From positions 1-64,000 of IMG/VR virus record IMGVR_UViG_3300040809_000464: a stretch of DNA of 64,000 nt, one strand, 5' to 3'. This document shows, one piece after another, positions 29,361 through 38,186 of the stretch. The position numbers were made by a program, and so were the translations under genes. Every line of letters starts with the position of its first letter. Positions within the stretch are counted from its first letter, which is position 1. The notes under the pieces are model-generated. The model did no database searches, was not told the DNA's origin, and was given only the letters and a program-made list of their open reading frames with translations. This stretch comes from a virus.

Positions 29361-29888
29361 TTGAAAGATAATTATTTAAACGAAGCAAGACTAGGTGAAC
29401 ACTTAAAAGTTATTTTCCCTGATAATGAATTTGTTCATGATAAACCAGTGCCTGATTCTTCTAATAAAAGAAGACGTCCAGATTATAGATGTGATGAGCT
29501 AATGTTAATAGTGGAGTTCGATGGTATATCACATTATCAAAATATTAATATTATACTTTCTGATATTGAAAAAGATAAAGATTACTCTTCTTTAGGTTAC
29601 AGAGTACTACGCATACCTTATTTTGTACAACTGGACAAAACCACTACATATAACATATTCGGAATAGCTTTAGAAGAAGAGCTATACAGTTACCCTCAAG
29701 GTTTTATAGATAAGAAAGCAACTTTGCCAGCAAGCTTCTGTTACAATGGTTTGATGAAGTTTGAAGAAGACTTAAAAAGATTCTACTGGCTATCTCCTGA
29801 TATACTATACAGCTTAGAAAGTAAGATACAGGAATTAGGTGAAGAGAGAGTCTTGCCAAAACCTTTACTACATTTGATAACTCAATAA
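29361..29888 (+). CDS. PD-(D/E)XK (Vsr/DUF559-like) free-standing endonuclease
   Basis: Starts at a TTG at 29361 with TAAGG eight bases upstream; a GTG at 29337 is in frame but has no ribosome site. Residues ~28-52 read KRRRPDYRCDELMLIVEFDG then SHYQ, the PD...ExDGxxHY core of Vsr/DUF559-type nucleases; YRVLRIPYF follows. Its own promoter, flanking terminators and position after the capsid gene fit a mobile endonuclease (HEG-like) cassette. Confidence 0.7.
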   Translation: MKDNYLNEARLGEHLKVIFPDNEFVHDKPVPDSSNKRRRPDYRCDELMLIVEFDGISHYQNINIILSDIEKDKDYSSLGYRVLRIPYFVQLDKTTTYNIFGIALEEELYSYPQGFIDKKATLPASFCYNGLMKFEEDLKRFYWLSPDILYSLESKIQELGEERVLPKPLLHLITQ

Positions 29889-29892
29889 CAAT

Positions 29893-29936
29893 ACCCTCTA
29901 CGCCTCTATGATAAGCGTACCAGAGAGGGTTTCTTT
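29893..29936 (+). terminator. Terminator after the endonuclease gene
   Basis: ACCCTCT pairs with AGAGGGT (29924-29930), with an inner ACGC/GCGT stem, and TTCTTT follows. Confidence 0.65.
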
Positions 29937-29986
29937 ACATAAGAGTATTCCTGACGAGTCCCACTTAGAAGTGTTCTTATATAAAG
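29924..29986 (+). repeat. Direct repeat copy 1 flanking the 30.0-32.1 kb module
   Basis: A 21 bp block (29924-29944) and an 18 bp block AAGTGTTCTTATATAAAG (29969-29986) are identical to 32145-32165 and 32199-32216. A more diverged third copy precedes the endonuclease start (TTTACATAA at 29300, AAGTGTATTTATATAAGG at 29335-29352). Confidence 0.65.
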
Positions 29987-30028
29987 TATTTGATACATAG
30001 AATATTCATTACAAGATAGGATATAATA

Positions 30029-30373
30029 ATGGCGTTAGTTAATACAGTTGTAGCATCTACAACAAACGGTGCAGAGTTTCAACAATCAGATAGTGAGTTC
30101 TCTGTTGAGGTTAACCCGTCACTAGGAAGACACCAAGTAGGTGTATTTACAGATGTAACCCCTACAGCGGGAACTGCTTCAGTTTTTTATGAAGTATATA
30201 AAAATGTATACCTACCTGTAAAAGAAGAAGGTGTTAATAAAGTTATAGATCTAACAAACCCTCAAACATTTAGCATGGACGTCCATACAGCCAGTTTTAA
30301 GTTTGTTCTCTCAGGTTTTGATGCTGACAAATTTGTGGGTGCATCGATTTACTCTAAGAATGATTTATCCTAG
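30029..30373 (+). CDS. Small virion-type beta protein, 114 aa
   Basis: All-beta sequence with SVEVNPSLGRHQVGVFTD, reading like an Ig- or jelly-roll-type decoration/fibre accessory. ATG at 30029 behind GATAGGATA. It precedes the spike-like gene within the repeat-bounded module. Confidence 0.5.
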   Translation: MALVNTVVASTTNGAEFQQSDSEFSVEVNPSLGRHQVGVFTDVTPTAGTASVFYEVYKNVYLPVKEEGVNKVIDLTNPQTFSMDVHTASFKFVLSGFDADKFVGASIYSKNDLS

Positions 30374-30382
30374 GAGTGATCT

Positions 30383-32122
30383 ATGAGCGTAAGAAACATA
30401 GAAGCTGTCACATTAGGTAATTCTTCTTCTGACTTACCTACAAAGGTATTCACACCAAGCGACCCTACAGGCAGTAAAGACGTAGCAGCAGAGTTAGAAC
30501 AGTTTGTTACCAATAATCAAGGTAAGACAATTAGAGTAGATGGTGTTACTATCTTGCTTAATGATTTTGGTAATAAAGGCTTCCTTAAAGCTACAGATGA
30601 TATCTTAATAGATTTCACTAACAGTACTATCCTTTACGATGAAGGTGAGGTTAGTATGTGGTTAGATAACAGCGGTAATGCTTCTTCAGAAGTCGGTGTA
30701 GCAAGTGTAATAGATACCACTATTAATTCTGTTAGCGGTGTTACTCAAATTACATTAGACTCAACATTAAACGCTAAAGCACATGATTGGATAGCTATAT
30801 ATTCAGATGATGCTAACCCGTCTAGAGCTGGTGGTAAGCTTGGTGAGATAATGCAAATCTCAGAGGACGAGTCAGGTCTAGTTATAAACTTAACAGGTAA
30901 GCTTGGTAGGACTTCACTGTATAGTACTAATGTAAGGGCAAGACTATTAGACAGTACTCGTAAATGCCAAATAATAGGCGGTACGTGGAAAGCTAATGGT
31001 GATACTGATAACCCTGCTATTACTGACAGAGAGCAAGCTCTACATATTCAAGGCTTTGTAAATGCTAGACTAACTAATCTAACCTTTGACGCCCCTTGGG
31101 CACAGGGTGTACAAGTTCAATGTACAGCAGCAACAATTGTAGACAACCTAGAGATACGTAACACTCTTAATATGGGTAACTTCCAAGGGTTCTCTTATGG
31201 TGTTGTTCTTTACGGTATGAATGGCAGTAGTATAGTTAAGAATACTGTAGCTAGAAACTGTAGACATCCCGGAGGTACTACTGATGGCAATACAGCTTCT
31301 TCTACTTGGTATCAATTAGGTTTCCCTACATATTATAAGTTCCTGAACACAGCAGGCTATAACTGTTATGGTTCTATAGGGGACTCTCATGAAGAGGGTA
31401 TGTATGGTCTGTGGGATGGTCTTTGGGATCACAACCCTATACAAGATGCTAATGGAAGTTTCGTAGGAAGATTATTCCAAGGTCGAGCTGCTTTTGAAAC
31501 AGTACGTAATTTCGCTTCAATAGGTGGCTGTAGAGGTATCTCCTTTGATGATATAGACCACGGAGTTCTTGACGTTGTAGTTGTACAGAATGGTACAGTA
31601 CGTAATAAGAATAATAGTGCGGTTAATGCAGAAGCTATCTATCTAGCAGATAACACTAATACTAATAAACGACATTACAAGATTTCTAATGTAGAAATTG
31701 AGAAGGTCGATACAGGTATTTATGCAGGTAGAGAAAACATTATAACCTTAGATAATGTTAAGGTTAGCGGTAGTGAAGAGTATGCAGAATGTAGACCGGG
31801 CTGTGACATAACTGTAACTAATATGGTTAATGACCATAGAAACTCTGATGCTGCTGGTGCTACTTATGTATTCCAATGTCGTTCTGATGTAACTTCAGGA
31901 GGATGCTCTGTAAGAATACTTGATAAACCTGTAATCATGAAAGGTAATTCTTCTAACAGACCTTCTGCACTGTTTAATGAAATAGATACTAATGCTAATA
32001 AGACTGTATGGCATAACGGTATCATACAATATAACCCAGATGGTGTTACAGATATATTATCTAAATCTTCTGGTAGTACTACTTTTGTCAATGCAACAGA
32101 TATTGTAGAAGTAGCTTTATAG
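30383..32122 (+). CDS. Spike/decoration protein with pectate-lyase-like beta helix, 579 aa
   Basis: The N-terminal ~80 residues include TDDILIDFTNSTILYDEG, then a long right-handed beta-helix-like series (ENLEIRNT, NVARNC, YGMNGSSIVKNT, KISNVEIEKV, NIITLDNVKV), ending in a small beta domain. Such parallel beta helices occur in phage tailspikes and depolymerases. Its position beside the capsid gene rather than the tail genes is unusual, so it could be a head or neck decoration with glycan binding. Confidence 0.65.
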   Translation: MSVRNIEAVTLGNSSSDLPTKVFTPSDPTGSKDVAAELEQFVTNNQGKTIRVDGVTILLNDFGNKGFLKATDDILIDFTNSTILYDEGEVSMWLDNSGNASSEVGVASVIDTTINSVSGVTQITLDSTLNAKAHDWIAIYSDDANPSRAGGKLGEIMQISEDESGLVINLTGKLGRTSLYSTNVRARLLDSTRKCQIIGGTWKANGDTDNPAITDREQALHIQGFVNARLTNLTFDAPWAQGVQVQCTAATIVDNLEIRNTLNMGNFQGFSYGVVLYGMNGSSIVKNTVARNCRHPGGTTDGNTASSTWYQLGFPTYYKFLNTAGYNCYGSIGDSHEEGMYGLWDGLWDHNPIQDANGSFVGRLFQGRAAFETVRNFASIGGCRGISFDDIDHGVLDVVVVQNGTVRNKNNSAVNAEAIYLADNTNTNKRHYKISNVEIEKVDTGIYAGRENIITLDNVKVSGSEEYAECRPGCDITVTNMVNDHRNSDAAGATYVFQCRSDVTSGGCSVRILDKPVIMKGNSSNRPSALFNEIDTNANKTVWHNGIIQYNPDGVTDILSKSSGSTTFVNATDIVEVAL

Positions 32123-32130
32123 ATAGGATA

Positions 32131-32156
32131 CCCTCTAAGCTTATAGAGGGTTTCTT
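32131..32156 (+). terminator. Terminator after the spike-like gene
   Basis: CCCTCTA (32131-32137), loop AGCTTA, TAGAGGG (32144-32150), then TTTCTT. A perfect 7 bp stem. Confidence 0.75.
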
Positions 32157-32216
32157 TACATAAGAATATTTATAGTATGCGTATAAAATACACCTTAAAA
32201 GTGTTCTTATATAAAG
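32145..32216 (+). repeat. Direct repeat copy 2
   Basis: Matches 29924-29986 in two blocks, 21 bp (32145-32165) and 18 bp (32199-32216), in the same order; the spacer is 9 bp longer and diverged. Confidence 0.65.
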
Positions 32217-32283
32217 ATAGAAACCTATACAGACCAACCTTACAATTTAACATCCTCATTAACAAACCTTAAAAGGAGATATT

Positions 32284-32676
32284 GTGACAGACAATATTAA
32301 ACGGATTTTAGGCTTTGTATTAACCTTCACACTCTATACCCTCTTTGGTTTACTCCTCTTAGATAACCCTTATCTAGCTTCATTCTTCTTAGTTACATTC
32401 TTAGGTATGCTCTTTGGTAATAACACCATTAAAGAGTATTGCACTAATGTATGGTTCCAGATAGATGTATTAGCAGGCAGTGTATTCCACTTTAAGAAGA
32501 GACGTACAGTTAGTGGTATTACTGGTGAGAGAGCTATTAATGAAAGGTATGGAGCTATTATCATGGAGAAGCTTATTAATAAACTCTTCAATGATGACCT
32601 CCACTGTAGAAGAGCCTACTATCACGAGATTAAGCTTATAGAGTTTGAAGACTCTTTAAAAGAAAAACAGGAATAA
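32284..32676 (+). CDS. Conserved phage membrane protein with ISGxxGERA motif, 130 aa
   Basis: Two TM segments (residues ~5-48), then VLAGSVFHF, TVSGITGERAINERYG, LFNDDLHCRRAYYHE. The ISGxxGxR...Y...LF...HC..AY.HE pattern recurs in a small uncharacterised phage family I recognise only by pattern. It starts at a GTG at 32284 behind AAGGAG. Likely an inner-membrane accessory; function unknown. Confidence 0.55.
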   Translation: MTDNIKRILGFVLTFTLYTLFGLLLLDNPYLASFFLVTFLGMLFGNNTIKEYCTNVWFQIDVLAGSVFHFKKRRTVSGITGERAINERYGAIIMEKLINKLFNDDLHCRRAYYHEIKLIEFEDSLKEKQE

Positions 32677-32679
32677 GAG

Positions 32680-33387
32680 ATGTCATTACTTCAAGATATT
32701 ATTGATGAACTAAACACTGGAAGTTATTCTTCTGATGATGTGACAGCTCTTGGAGAGTTGCAAGCTTCGGGTATAATGAATCAAGGACCTGCTCCTGCTG
32801 GTTTAGTATTAACCTATTTAGCTGAAATTGGTAAGTTACAAACTGTAGAGGATATATCTAATAATAGTTCTCATCCTCTACAGAACGCTGCTAAAGCTGT
32901 AGTAGTTACATATTCTAATCGTACAGAGTTTGAGTTTCAGAAACCTACTGTACAAGCTATGTGCCAAGCCTTCGTAGATCTAAAACTAGACGGTAATCCT
33001 TCTAATGGCGTTGATGATGGTATTCTCACACAAGTAGAGAAAGATAACTTAGAAGCTATTGGACAGACTCCTAGATTTGAACAAGCTACATTAAGACTTG
33101 TTAGGGAAGCTCGTGGTAAGACAAATACTCAGACGTTAAACTATGAAGTGAATAAGAATATCAAGCTAACTGTTACAGATCCTCTACATGAAAGTGTTCG
33201 TCCTTATATAACTTATAGTGATGGTGTGGCTGCTGATAACTTACCTCTTGGTGCTACGGTAAACATAGATGGTTCTAAGCTGTATTATGAAGTAGACTTG
33301 AAGAACTTAAGATTAAAACTTAGAGGATCAACTGTATTCACTATCGAGCTAGGAGCGCCTAATAGTTTTACCGTTGAGATGGTGTAG
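32680..33387 (+). CDS. Structural/fibre protein, 235 aa
   Basis: N-terminal helical part (residues ~1-60), a SNNSSHPLQNAAKAV segment common in phage fibre proteins, and a C-terminal beta domain (LYYEVDLKNLRLKLRGS). It is probably a short virion fibre or anchor for the downstream repeat protein, whose start is 3 bp after its stop. Confidence 0.5.
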   Translation: MSLLQDIIDELNTGSYSSDDVTALGELQASGIMNQGPAPAGLVLTYLAEIGKLQTVEDISNNSSHPLQNAAKAVVVTYSNRTEFEFQKPTVQAMCQAFVDLKLDGNPSNGVDDGILTQVEKDNLEAIGQTPRFEQATLRLVREARGKTNTQTLNYEVNKNIKLTVTDPLHESVRPYITYSDGVAADNLPLGATVNIDGSKLYYEVDLKNLRLKLRGSTVFTIELGAPNSFTVEMV

Positions 33388-33389
33388 GT

Positions 33390-35219
33390 ATGCCGTGGGC
33401 TTTACAATTTGATGGTGTTGATGATGTGCTTGTCGTACCATGCAGTAGTACAACAGTAACAGCAACAATAAACATAAAACTTGGCGATGATATCCCAGCT
33501 TGGGCAGGAACAAATACCTATCTATTTGATGCAAGGTTAAGTAGATCGGCATATATATATAGAGCGGCATCCAATGGCAATGTATATTCAAGCAACGTTT
33601 CAAATTTTAAAGTTAACGGTGCGTCAGTTGGTGTTGCTGATCTATTTTCTGCGGTGGCTGGTGATGTTTTATCTTTTGATTCAGATGTTAGGTTTAATTT
33701 TAAATTATTCAATAAGTACGATGAGACTAGCGGTCTGGCTGGAGCGGTTGAGTATGTTGAGCTGGATTATGGCAATGGAGTTATACAGCGCAATGACGCA
33801 ACAGCCAGCGACCATAGCAACACAGGACAGCAGCCTGTACTAGTTGATACCGTTGGATCCAATGACGCTACAGGTGTTAATATGCCGACAGACGGTAGCG
33901 CTTGGGTTGATCTTGGAGGTGGTGCTACACAACTCTTAGTAGATAACTCCTCTCAGATACAAGTTTTAGGGGTATCAACGTTAGATACTACTACAGGTTT
34001 AATAACGGATAATGCTTTCCAAGAACAAACAGTAGAGAATGTAACACTAGTGAGTGGTGCTACCAGTTTGTCCGTGTTTAGCTCCTTCCAAGAACAATTC
34101 TTAGATACGGCTACACTAGATACTACAACTGGTATTACACCTGATAGTTTAGAGCAATTACAATTACTTAACACTGTTACGTTAGATACTACAACTGGTA
34201 TTACACCTGATAGCTTAGCTCAAGTACAGATACTTGAAGCTGCCCTATTAGATACTACAACTGGTATTGTTCCTGATAGTTTATCGCAGACACAGGTGTT
34301 GGATACAGCATCACTATCGTCAGGTACCAATATCTTAGTAAGTAACCTTCAGCAATTACAATTCACTGAAGAGGTCTTGCTAGATACGCTCACTGGGTTA
34401 CTTGTTAATAACTCTTTTCAAGATCAGACAATCACTAATGTCTCCCTCGGTGTTGGTACATCATTACCCGTATCTGATATAGCCCAAGAACAATTCTTAG
34501 ATAATGTTGCGGTAGATACCTTAACGGGTTTGCTTGTAGATAATACACACCAGACACAGCAAGTAGCTAATGCAAGTTTAGACACTGCAACTGCGTTACT
34601 AACTGATAGCTTAGTACAACAACAATTCTTAGAAGGTGTGTTACTAGATACTACTACGGGTGTTATACCTAACAATACTATACAACTACAGATTGTTGAA
34701 AATGTATCCTTATCTACCGATGGGGTATTATTAGCAAGTAGCTTGATACAAGAGCAGTTCTTACAAGGTACTACTGTAGACACCACTACAGCACTACTAA
34801 TAGATTCTACGTATCAAGATCAGACTGTAACGAATGTTTCTTTAGATGCTAATATAGATTTATTAGTTGCATCTGCATATCAAGAACAATATACACAAGA
34901 ATCCTCTTTAGACACTACTACCAACATTATACCTCATAATAGTTTTCAAATACAGACGGTAACTAATGTAACATTTGGTGATGATGTAGTAGTTGTAGAT
35001 AACTCCTATCAAGAGCAATATTTACAAACTGTAGTCGTGATTACTGATGACTCTGTTTATCCAGATAGTTCTATACAATTACAATTTGTAGATACCGTGT
35101 TCTTAGGTGATAAGGTTAATGGTTATATTACCCTAACTATTACAGAACAAAATAACATATTTGATGTTCAGGTACAAGAGTTATCTGAAATCTTTAGTGC
35201 AAACATTTATATTAATTAA
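33390..35219 (+). CDS. Lectin-like domain plus eighteen 22-residue repeats
   Basis: 609 aa. Residues 1-175 look like a LamG/concanavalin-type sandwich (opens ALQFDGVDDVLVVP; WAGTNTYLFDARL). Residues ~181-579 are 18 tandem ~22 aa units of consensus xLDTTTGLLxDSxxQxQxLx. A short beta tail ends the protein. It is probably a virion fibre in which a repeat stalk presents a sugar-binding head. Base and codon use of the lectin part (more G+C, codons GCG, GGC) differ from the stalk, suggesting recent domain exchange. Confidence 0.65.
   Translation: MPWALQFDGVDDVLVVPCSSTTVTATINIKLGDDIPAWAGTNTYLFDARLSRSAYIYRAASNGNVYSSNVSNFKVNGASVGVADLFSAVAGDVLSFDSDVRFNFKLFNKYDETSGLAGAVEYVELDYGNGVIQRNDATASDHSNTGQQPVLVDTVGSNDATGVNMPTDGSAWVDLGGGATQLLVDNSSQIQVLGVSTLDTTTGLITDNAFQEQTVENVTLVSGATSLSVFSSFQEQFLDTATLDTTTGITPDSLEQLQLLNTVTLDTTTGITPDSLAQVQILEAALLDTTTGIVPDSLSQTQVLDTASLSSGTNILVSNLQQLQFTEEVLLDTLTGLLVNNSFQDQTITNVSLGVGTSLPVSDIAQEQFLDNVAVDTLTGLLVDNTHQTQQVANASLDTATALLTDSLVQQQFLEGVLLDTTTGVIPNNTIQLQIVENVSLSTDGVLLASSLIQEQFLQGTTVDTTTALLIDSTYQDQTVTNVSLDANIDLLVASAYQEQYTQESSLDTTTNIIPHNSFQIQTVTNVTFGDDVVVVDNSYQEQYLQTVVVITDDSVYPDSSIQLQFVDTVFLGDKVNGYITLTITEQNNIFDVQVQELSEIFSANIYIN
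33930..35128 (+). repeat. Coding tandem repeats, 66 bp period, 18 copies
   Basis: Each unit encodes about 22 residues with a strong QxQ pair and an LDTTTG turn. Units near 34120-34280 share long identical DNA stretches (for example GATACTACAACTGGTATT three times), so copy number may change by recombination. Confidence 0.8.
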
Positions 35220-35234
35220 AAAAACGAGGATGAA

Positions 35235-35603
35235 ATGGCTAAAGCTATACCTGATGCTATTATAGATTTACAATTAGGCGTACTAGAAGGTGATTCAGTT
35301 AATGTTAACTCTGCTGAACCTACAAACTACACCGAAGCAACCTCTACTTTCCAGCTTGCTTCACAACCGATCACTGGTGCCAACTTTACTTATGCTGCTG
35401 GAGATGTTAGTGGTCGTAAATGGACATTAACACCTGCAACAGGCACTAACATAGATAACTCTGGTACAGCTACTCATGTATCTATCACTAACTTAGGTGA
35501 TACAACTTTGAGGTTAGTAACTACCTGTACATCTACTGCATTAACAGCCACTAACGCTGTAGATATTAATGCTTTCCAACATGAAATTCGTGACCCAGCT
35601 TAA
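35235..35603 (+). CDS. Small virion-type protein, 122 aa
   Basis: All-beta, Thr/Ala-rich, with GDVSGRKWTLTPATGT; looks like an Ig-fold decoration or fibre accessory. ATG at 35235 behind AACGAGGATG. Confidence 0.5.
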   Translation: MAKAIPDAIIDLQLGVLEGDSVNVNSAEPTNYTEATSTFQLASQPITGANFTYAAGDVSGRKWTLTPATGTNIDNSGTATHVSITNLGDTTLRLVTTCTSTALTATNAVDINAFQHEIRDPA

Positions 35604-35614
35604 GGAAATAAAAC

Positions 35615-35827
35615 ATGACAGTTGAAATTAAATTAATCAAAGTAGTAATGCTAGAAGATTACAAACACGGTCGTGAAACTCTATGGAAAGGTAACTCTTA
35701 TCCATTAGAAGAGCATGTTGCAGAAACTTTATTAGATGCTGGTGTATGCTCTACAGAGGGTCGTGAAGTTAAAGAACGTGCTACAGGACCTTTCAAGATC
35801 TACCCGATGACTGTAGACCCGCAGTAA
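35615..35827 (+). CDS. Hypothetical protein, 70 aa
   Basis: Short protein with KVVMLEDYKHGRETLWKG, resembling the small head-completion or Ig-linker-like proteins that lie between fibre and connector genes. No firm family. AAGGAA precedes the ATG. Confidence 0.5.
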   Translation: MTVEIKLIKVVMLEDYKHGRETLWKGNSYPLEEHVAETLLDAGVCSTEGREVKERATGPFKIYPMTVDPQ

Positions 35828-35844
35828 TAATATAGGAGGAGCTT

Positions 35845-36159
35845 ATGCCATCTCCTAATAATACATCTTATGTTATTGTTAAATCTATACGTAATCAATC
35901 TACTGGTGAGATTATCAACGATGCTACTGTAACATTAATAGTATACGACTCTAATGATATCCCTATGACAGGTGATACCTTCCCTAAAACACTAACATAT
36001 ATCCCTGATAGTAAAGGTCAGTATGAGGCTACATTATCGGATAGTATCCCTTGGGTTGTTGGAGAGGTCTACACCTACGAGTATACGGTTTTGTGGATGG
36101 GATTAAAAAGAGTCGTTACTTGCACTAAGACTGCTACAGAAGATACTTGTGGTTGTTAA
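35845..36159 (+). CDS. Ig-like small protein, 104 aa
   Basis: Beta-sandwich-like: IRNQSTGEIINDATVTLIVYDS and GQYEATLSDSIPWVVGE read as strands of an Ig/carboxypeptidase-regulatory-like domain. Ends in a Cys pair (TCGC). Possibly a capsid or fibre adhesion decoration. AGGAGG precedes the ATG. Confidence 0.55.
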   Translation: MPSPNNTSYVIVKSIRNQSTGEIINDATVTLIVYDSNDIPMTGDTFPKTLTYIPDSKGQYEATLSDSIPWVVGEVYTYEYTVLWMGLKRVVTCTKTATEDTCGC

Positions 36160-36162
36160 TAT

Positions 36163-36180
36163 TACTAACAAAGGTTAGTA
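36163..36180 (+). terminator. Weak terminator-like hairpin
   Basis: TACTAAC/GTTAGTA with a 4-nt loop, then GACTAATTTTAA. A T-run follows at a short distance. Confidence 0.4.
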
Positions 36181-36252
36181 GACTAATTTTAATATAACAT
36201 AATCATTTAATGGAATGTACACGACAGATGATTTCTCTCAAAAGAGGACATT

Positions 36253-36504
36253 ATGTCAAGCGCGAATTATGTTGTAGACGACACAGCTTATACATTAGTA
36301 TCAGCTACAGATAATGTGTTACAGAATAAATCTTCTGTGCATGTTAGAGTTATATTCTCTACAGTGCTTCCTGCTGTAGATGATGATAGTTATTTCTCAA
36401 TACCACCCAATCAAGGTTTTGTTACCAAAGATGCACTCCCTGTAGGAAACACCTATGCAAGAGCTGAAGAAGGTACTGCTAACGTTGTGGTCGGGGAGGG
36501 ATAA
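36253..36504 (+). CDS. Small beta protein, 83 aa
   Basis: Reads like a short virion beta-sandwich (VHVRVIFSTVLP, NTYARAEEGTANV). AGAGGAC precedes the ATG. No family recognised; a fibre or decoration accessory by location. Confidence 0.5.
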   Translation: MSSANYVVDDTAYTLVSATDNVLQNKSSVHVRVIFSTVLPAVDDDSYFSIPPNQGFVTKDALPVGNTYARAEEGTANVVVGEG

Positions 36505-36506
36505 CT

Positions 36507-36656
36507 ATGATTCTTATTCAAGAATACTTAGTCAATTGGATTATCAATCCAGAAGAACTTATTACTAGAACTACTCCTACTTTTCCTTGGATTTTAGATA
36601 CAGGGCAATGGACGGACTCTGCGTTCTGGTTAGATAATTCAGTATGGATAGACTAA
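36507..36656 (+). CDS. Trp-rich small peptide, 49 aa
   Basis: ATG at 36507 behind GGGGAGGG, a strong ribosome site. Peptide contains five Trp and a WTDSAFWLDNSVWID repeat, similar to small fibre-linked peptides. Stops 1 bp before the next start. Confidence 0.55.
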   Translation: MILIQEYLVNWIINPEELITRTTPTFPWILDTGQWTDSAFWLDNSVWID

Positions 36657-36657
36657 T

Positions 36658-38070
36658 ATGGCTAAGATATCACAAGTAAATAACGGTGATACTGGCTTAG
36701 TATCCCGTAATAAATTAAACGAAGCAATTGAAACTGTAGAAGTAGATGGAACCACTGTAGCAGGCGATGGTAACGTAGGGACACCTCTTAACGTATTATC
36801 TACAGGTTTGGATGCTGATCAGATCCCTTTCACATCAACCACTCCCAATATAACCGAGACAGAGTTAGGTCCAGCTTTAAACCAAATAGGTAACAGAGCA
36901 GCTAACTTAACAAAGGTTATCAATACAGAAGCAGACTTCCCAGCTCCAGTTAGTGGTGTTATCACATTAGAAGATAACATAAACTACATTATTGGTCAAC
37001 CTATCACAACAGCTAACAGGTTTGTCTTAGGAGCTAACAATTCTATAACAGCACGTAACCCGCTTATACCATACCTAACTTACACTGGTACTGGTACAAT
37101 GTTCACAGGTACAGATACACCCTTAGAGATGTCTGCTATAGCTATCAACTGCCCTAATGCTGAAGCTTTTAATATTACAGGAACTAACTTTGGTACGTTT
37201 GTATTATTTACTAAGGTGCTTGTAATATTCGCGCAGAAGTGGGGAACCTTTACTAATACAGATACACTTGATATATCTAACTCAGGAAGTCTTTCTGTAG
37301 AAGATGGTATCTCACTAGGTGGTAGCTTATATTGGAAGCTTCTCACTATAGACCGTTTAAGTATTAAGACAACTAATGCCTCTGCTATTGCTTTAGATGT
37401 TGGTGGTTCTGTACACCCTACTTTCAAGGTAAACTCTTTAGAGGTTGAAGGTGTACCGGGTACTATAGGTATATCTGGTTTAGCTAATTCAGCTAACATT
37501 ACAGCAGGTACTATAGCAGCAGTTAATGATGGTGGTTTCTTAGGAGGTATGACACCTCTTAGTGGTATAGATGTAGATGATATTAGATGGTCTTTTGCTA
37601 ATAATTCTAATCTGGAGAATTCTGTAGTAGCAGCAAACCCTTATGTAGACCCTTTAGCATCACCTCTTACTGTACCAATCACTACAGTAGGGACATTTGT
37701 AAAGATTAATCAGGGTGCGTGGTTATCTACAATTAGTAAGAAGTTATCTGTAACTACTAATGGTGATGTAGTTAATGATACAGAAATACCTCTTCAGTTG
37801 GACTGTAATGGTTTCGTAACTATGGAGAAGTCTGGTGGAGGTAGTGATGAATTGGCTGCTAGATTGGTGATCAATGACCTACCTAACGATACAGCTTCAG
37901 TAGTTACAGAGAACTCTACGCAGAATACCACACCTACTAGTGTACCCCTTGTCGGCTTATTCACATTGCAACCGGGTGATACTATCTCACTGTACGTAGC
38001 TAACTTAGATGGTACATCTGATGTAATAGTACATAATGCTAAGTTCGTAAACTTCAGACTATTCCAATAA
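36658..38070 (+). CDS. Beta-helix fibre/whisker-like protein, 470 aa
   Basis: N-terminal region typical of phage fibre adaptors (VNNGDTGLVSRNKLNEAIE), then a beta-solenoid with repeated short strands (DISNSGSLSVEDGIS, LEVEGVPGTIGIS), and a C-terminal jelly-roll-like domain. Likely a virion side fibre or neck whisker, in keeping with the gene block between head and connector genes. Confidence 0.55.
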   Translation: MAKISQVNNGDTGLVSRNKLNEAIETVEVDGTTVAGDGNVGTPLNVLSTGLDADQIPFTSTTPNITETELGPALNQIGNRAANLTKVINTEADFPAPVSGVITLEDNINYIIGQPITTANRFVLGANNSITARNPLIPYLTYTGTGTMFTGTDTPLEMSAIAINCPNAEAFNITGTNFGTFVLFTKVLVIFAQKWGTFTNTDTLDISNSGSLSVEDGISLGGSLYWKLLTIDRLSIKTTNASAIALDVGGSVHPTFKVNSLEVEGVPGTIGISGLANSANITAGTIAAVNDGGFLGGMTPLSGIDVDDIRWSFANNSNLENSVVAANPYVDPLASPLTVPITTVGTFVKINQGAWLSTISKKLSVTTNGDVVNDTEIPLQLDCNGFVTMEKSGGGSDELAARLVINDLPNDTASVVTENSTQNTTPTSVPLVGLFTLQPGDTISLYVANLDGTSDVIVHNAKFVNFRLFQ

Positions 38071-38101
38071 CATTTAAAATAAAATTAAAAAGGAGACTCT
38101 C

Positions 38102-38167
38102 ATGGGTTCTACAACTACACCTAAACGTGGCGGCGGTACTAAACCTAAAAAACCTTCTAACCGTTAA
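38102..38167 (+). CDS. Tiny basic peptide, 21 aa
   Basis: ATG at 38102 with AAGGAG nine bases upstream; peptide MGSTTTPKRGGGTKPKKPSN plus Arg. Gly/Lys/Pro-rich like the disordered minor peptides found near phage fibre genes. The strong ribosome site argues that it is translated. Confidence 0.5.
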   Translation: MGSTTTPKRGGGTKPKKPSNR

Positions 38168-38186
38168 CTTAATATTGTAGGTCAAG

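Noticed and set aside
34100-34330. CRISPR-like direct repeats
   Set aside because: The 66 bp period is in frame within a protein gene and encodes a 22-residue unit; there are no variable spacers.
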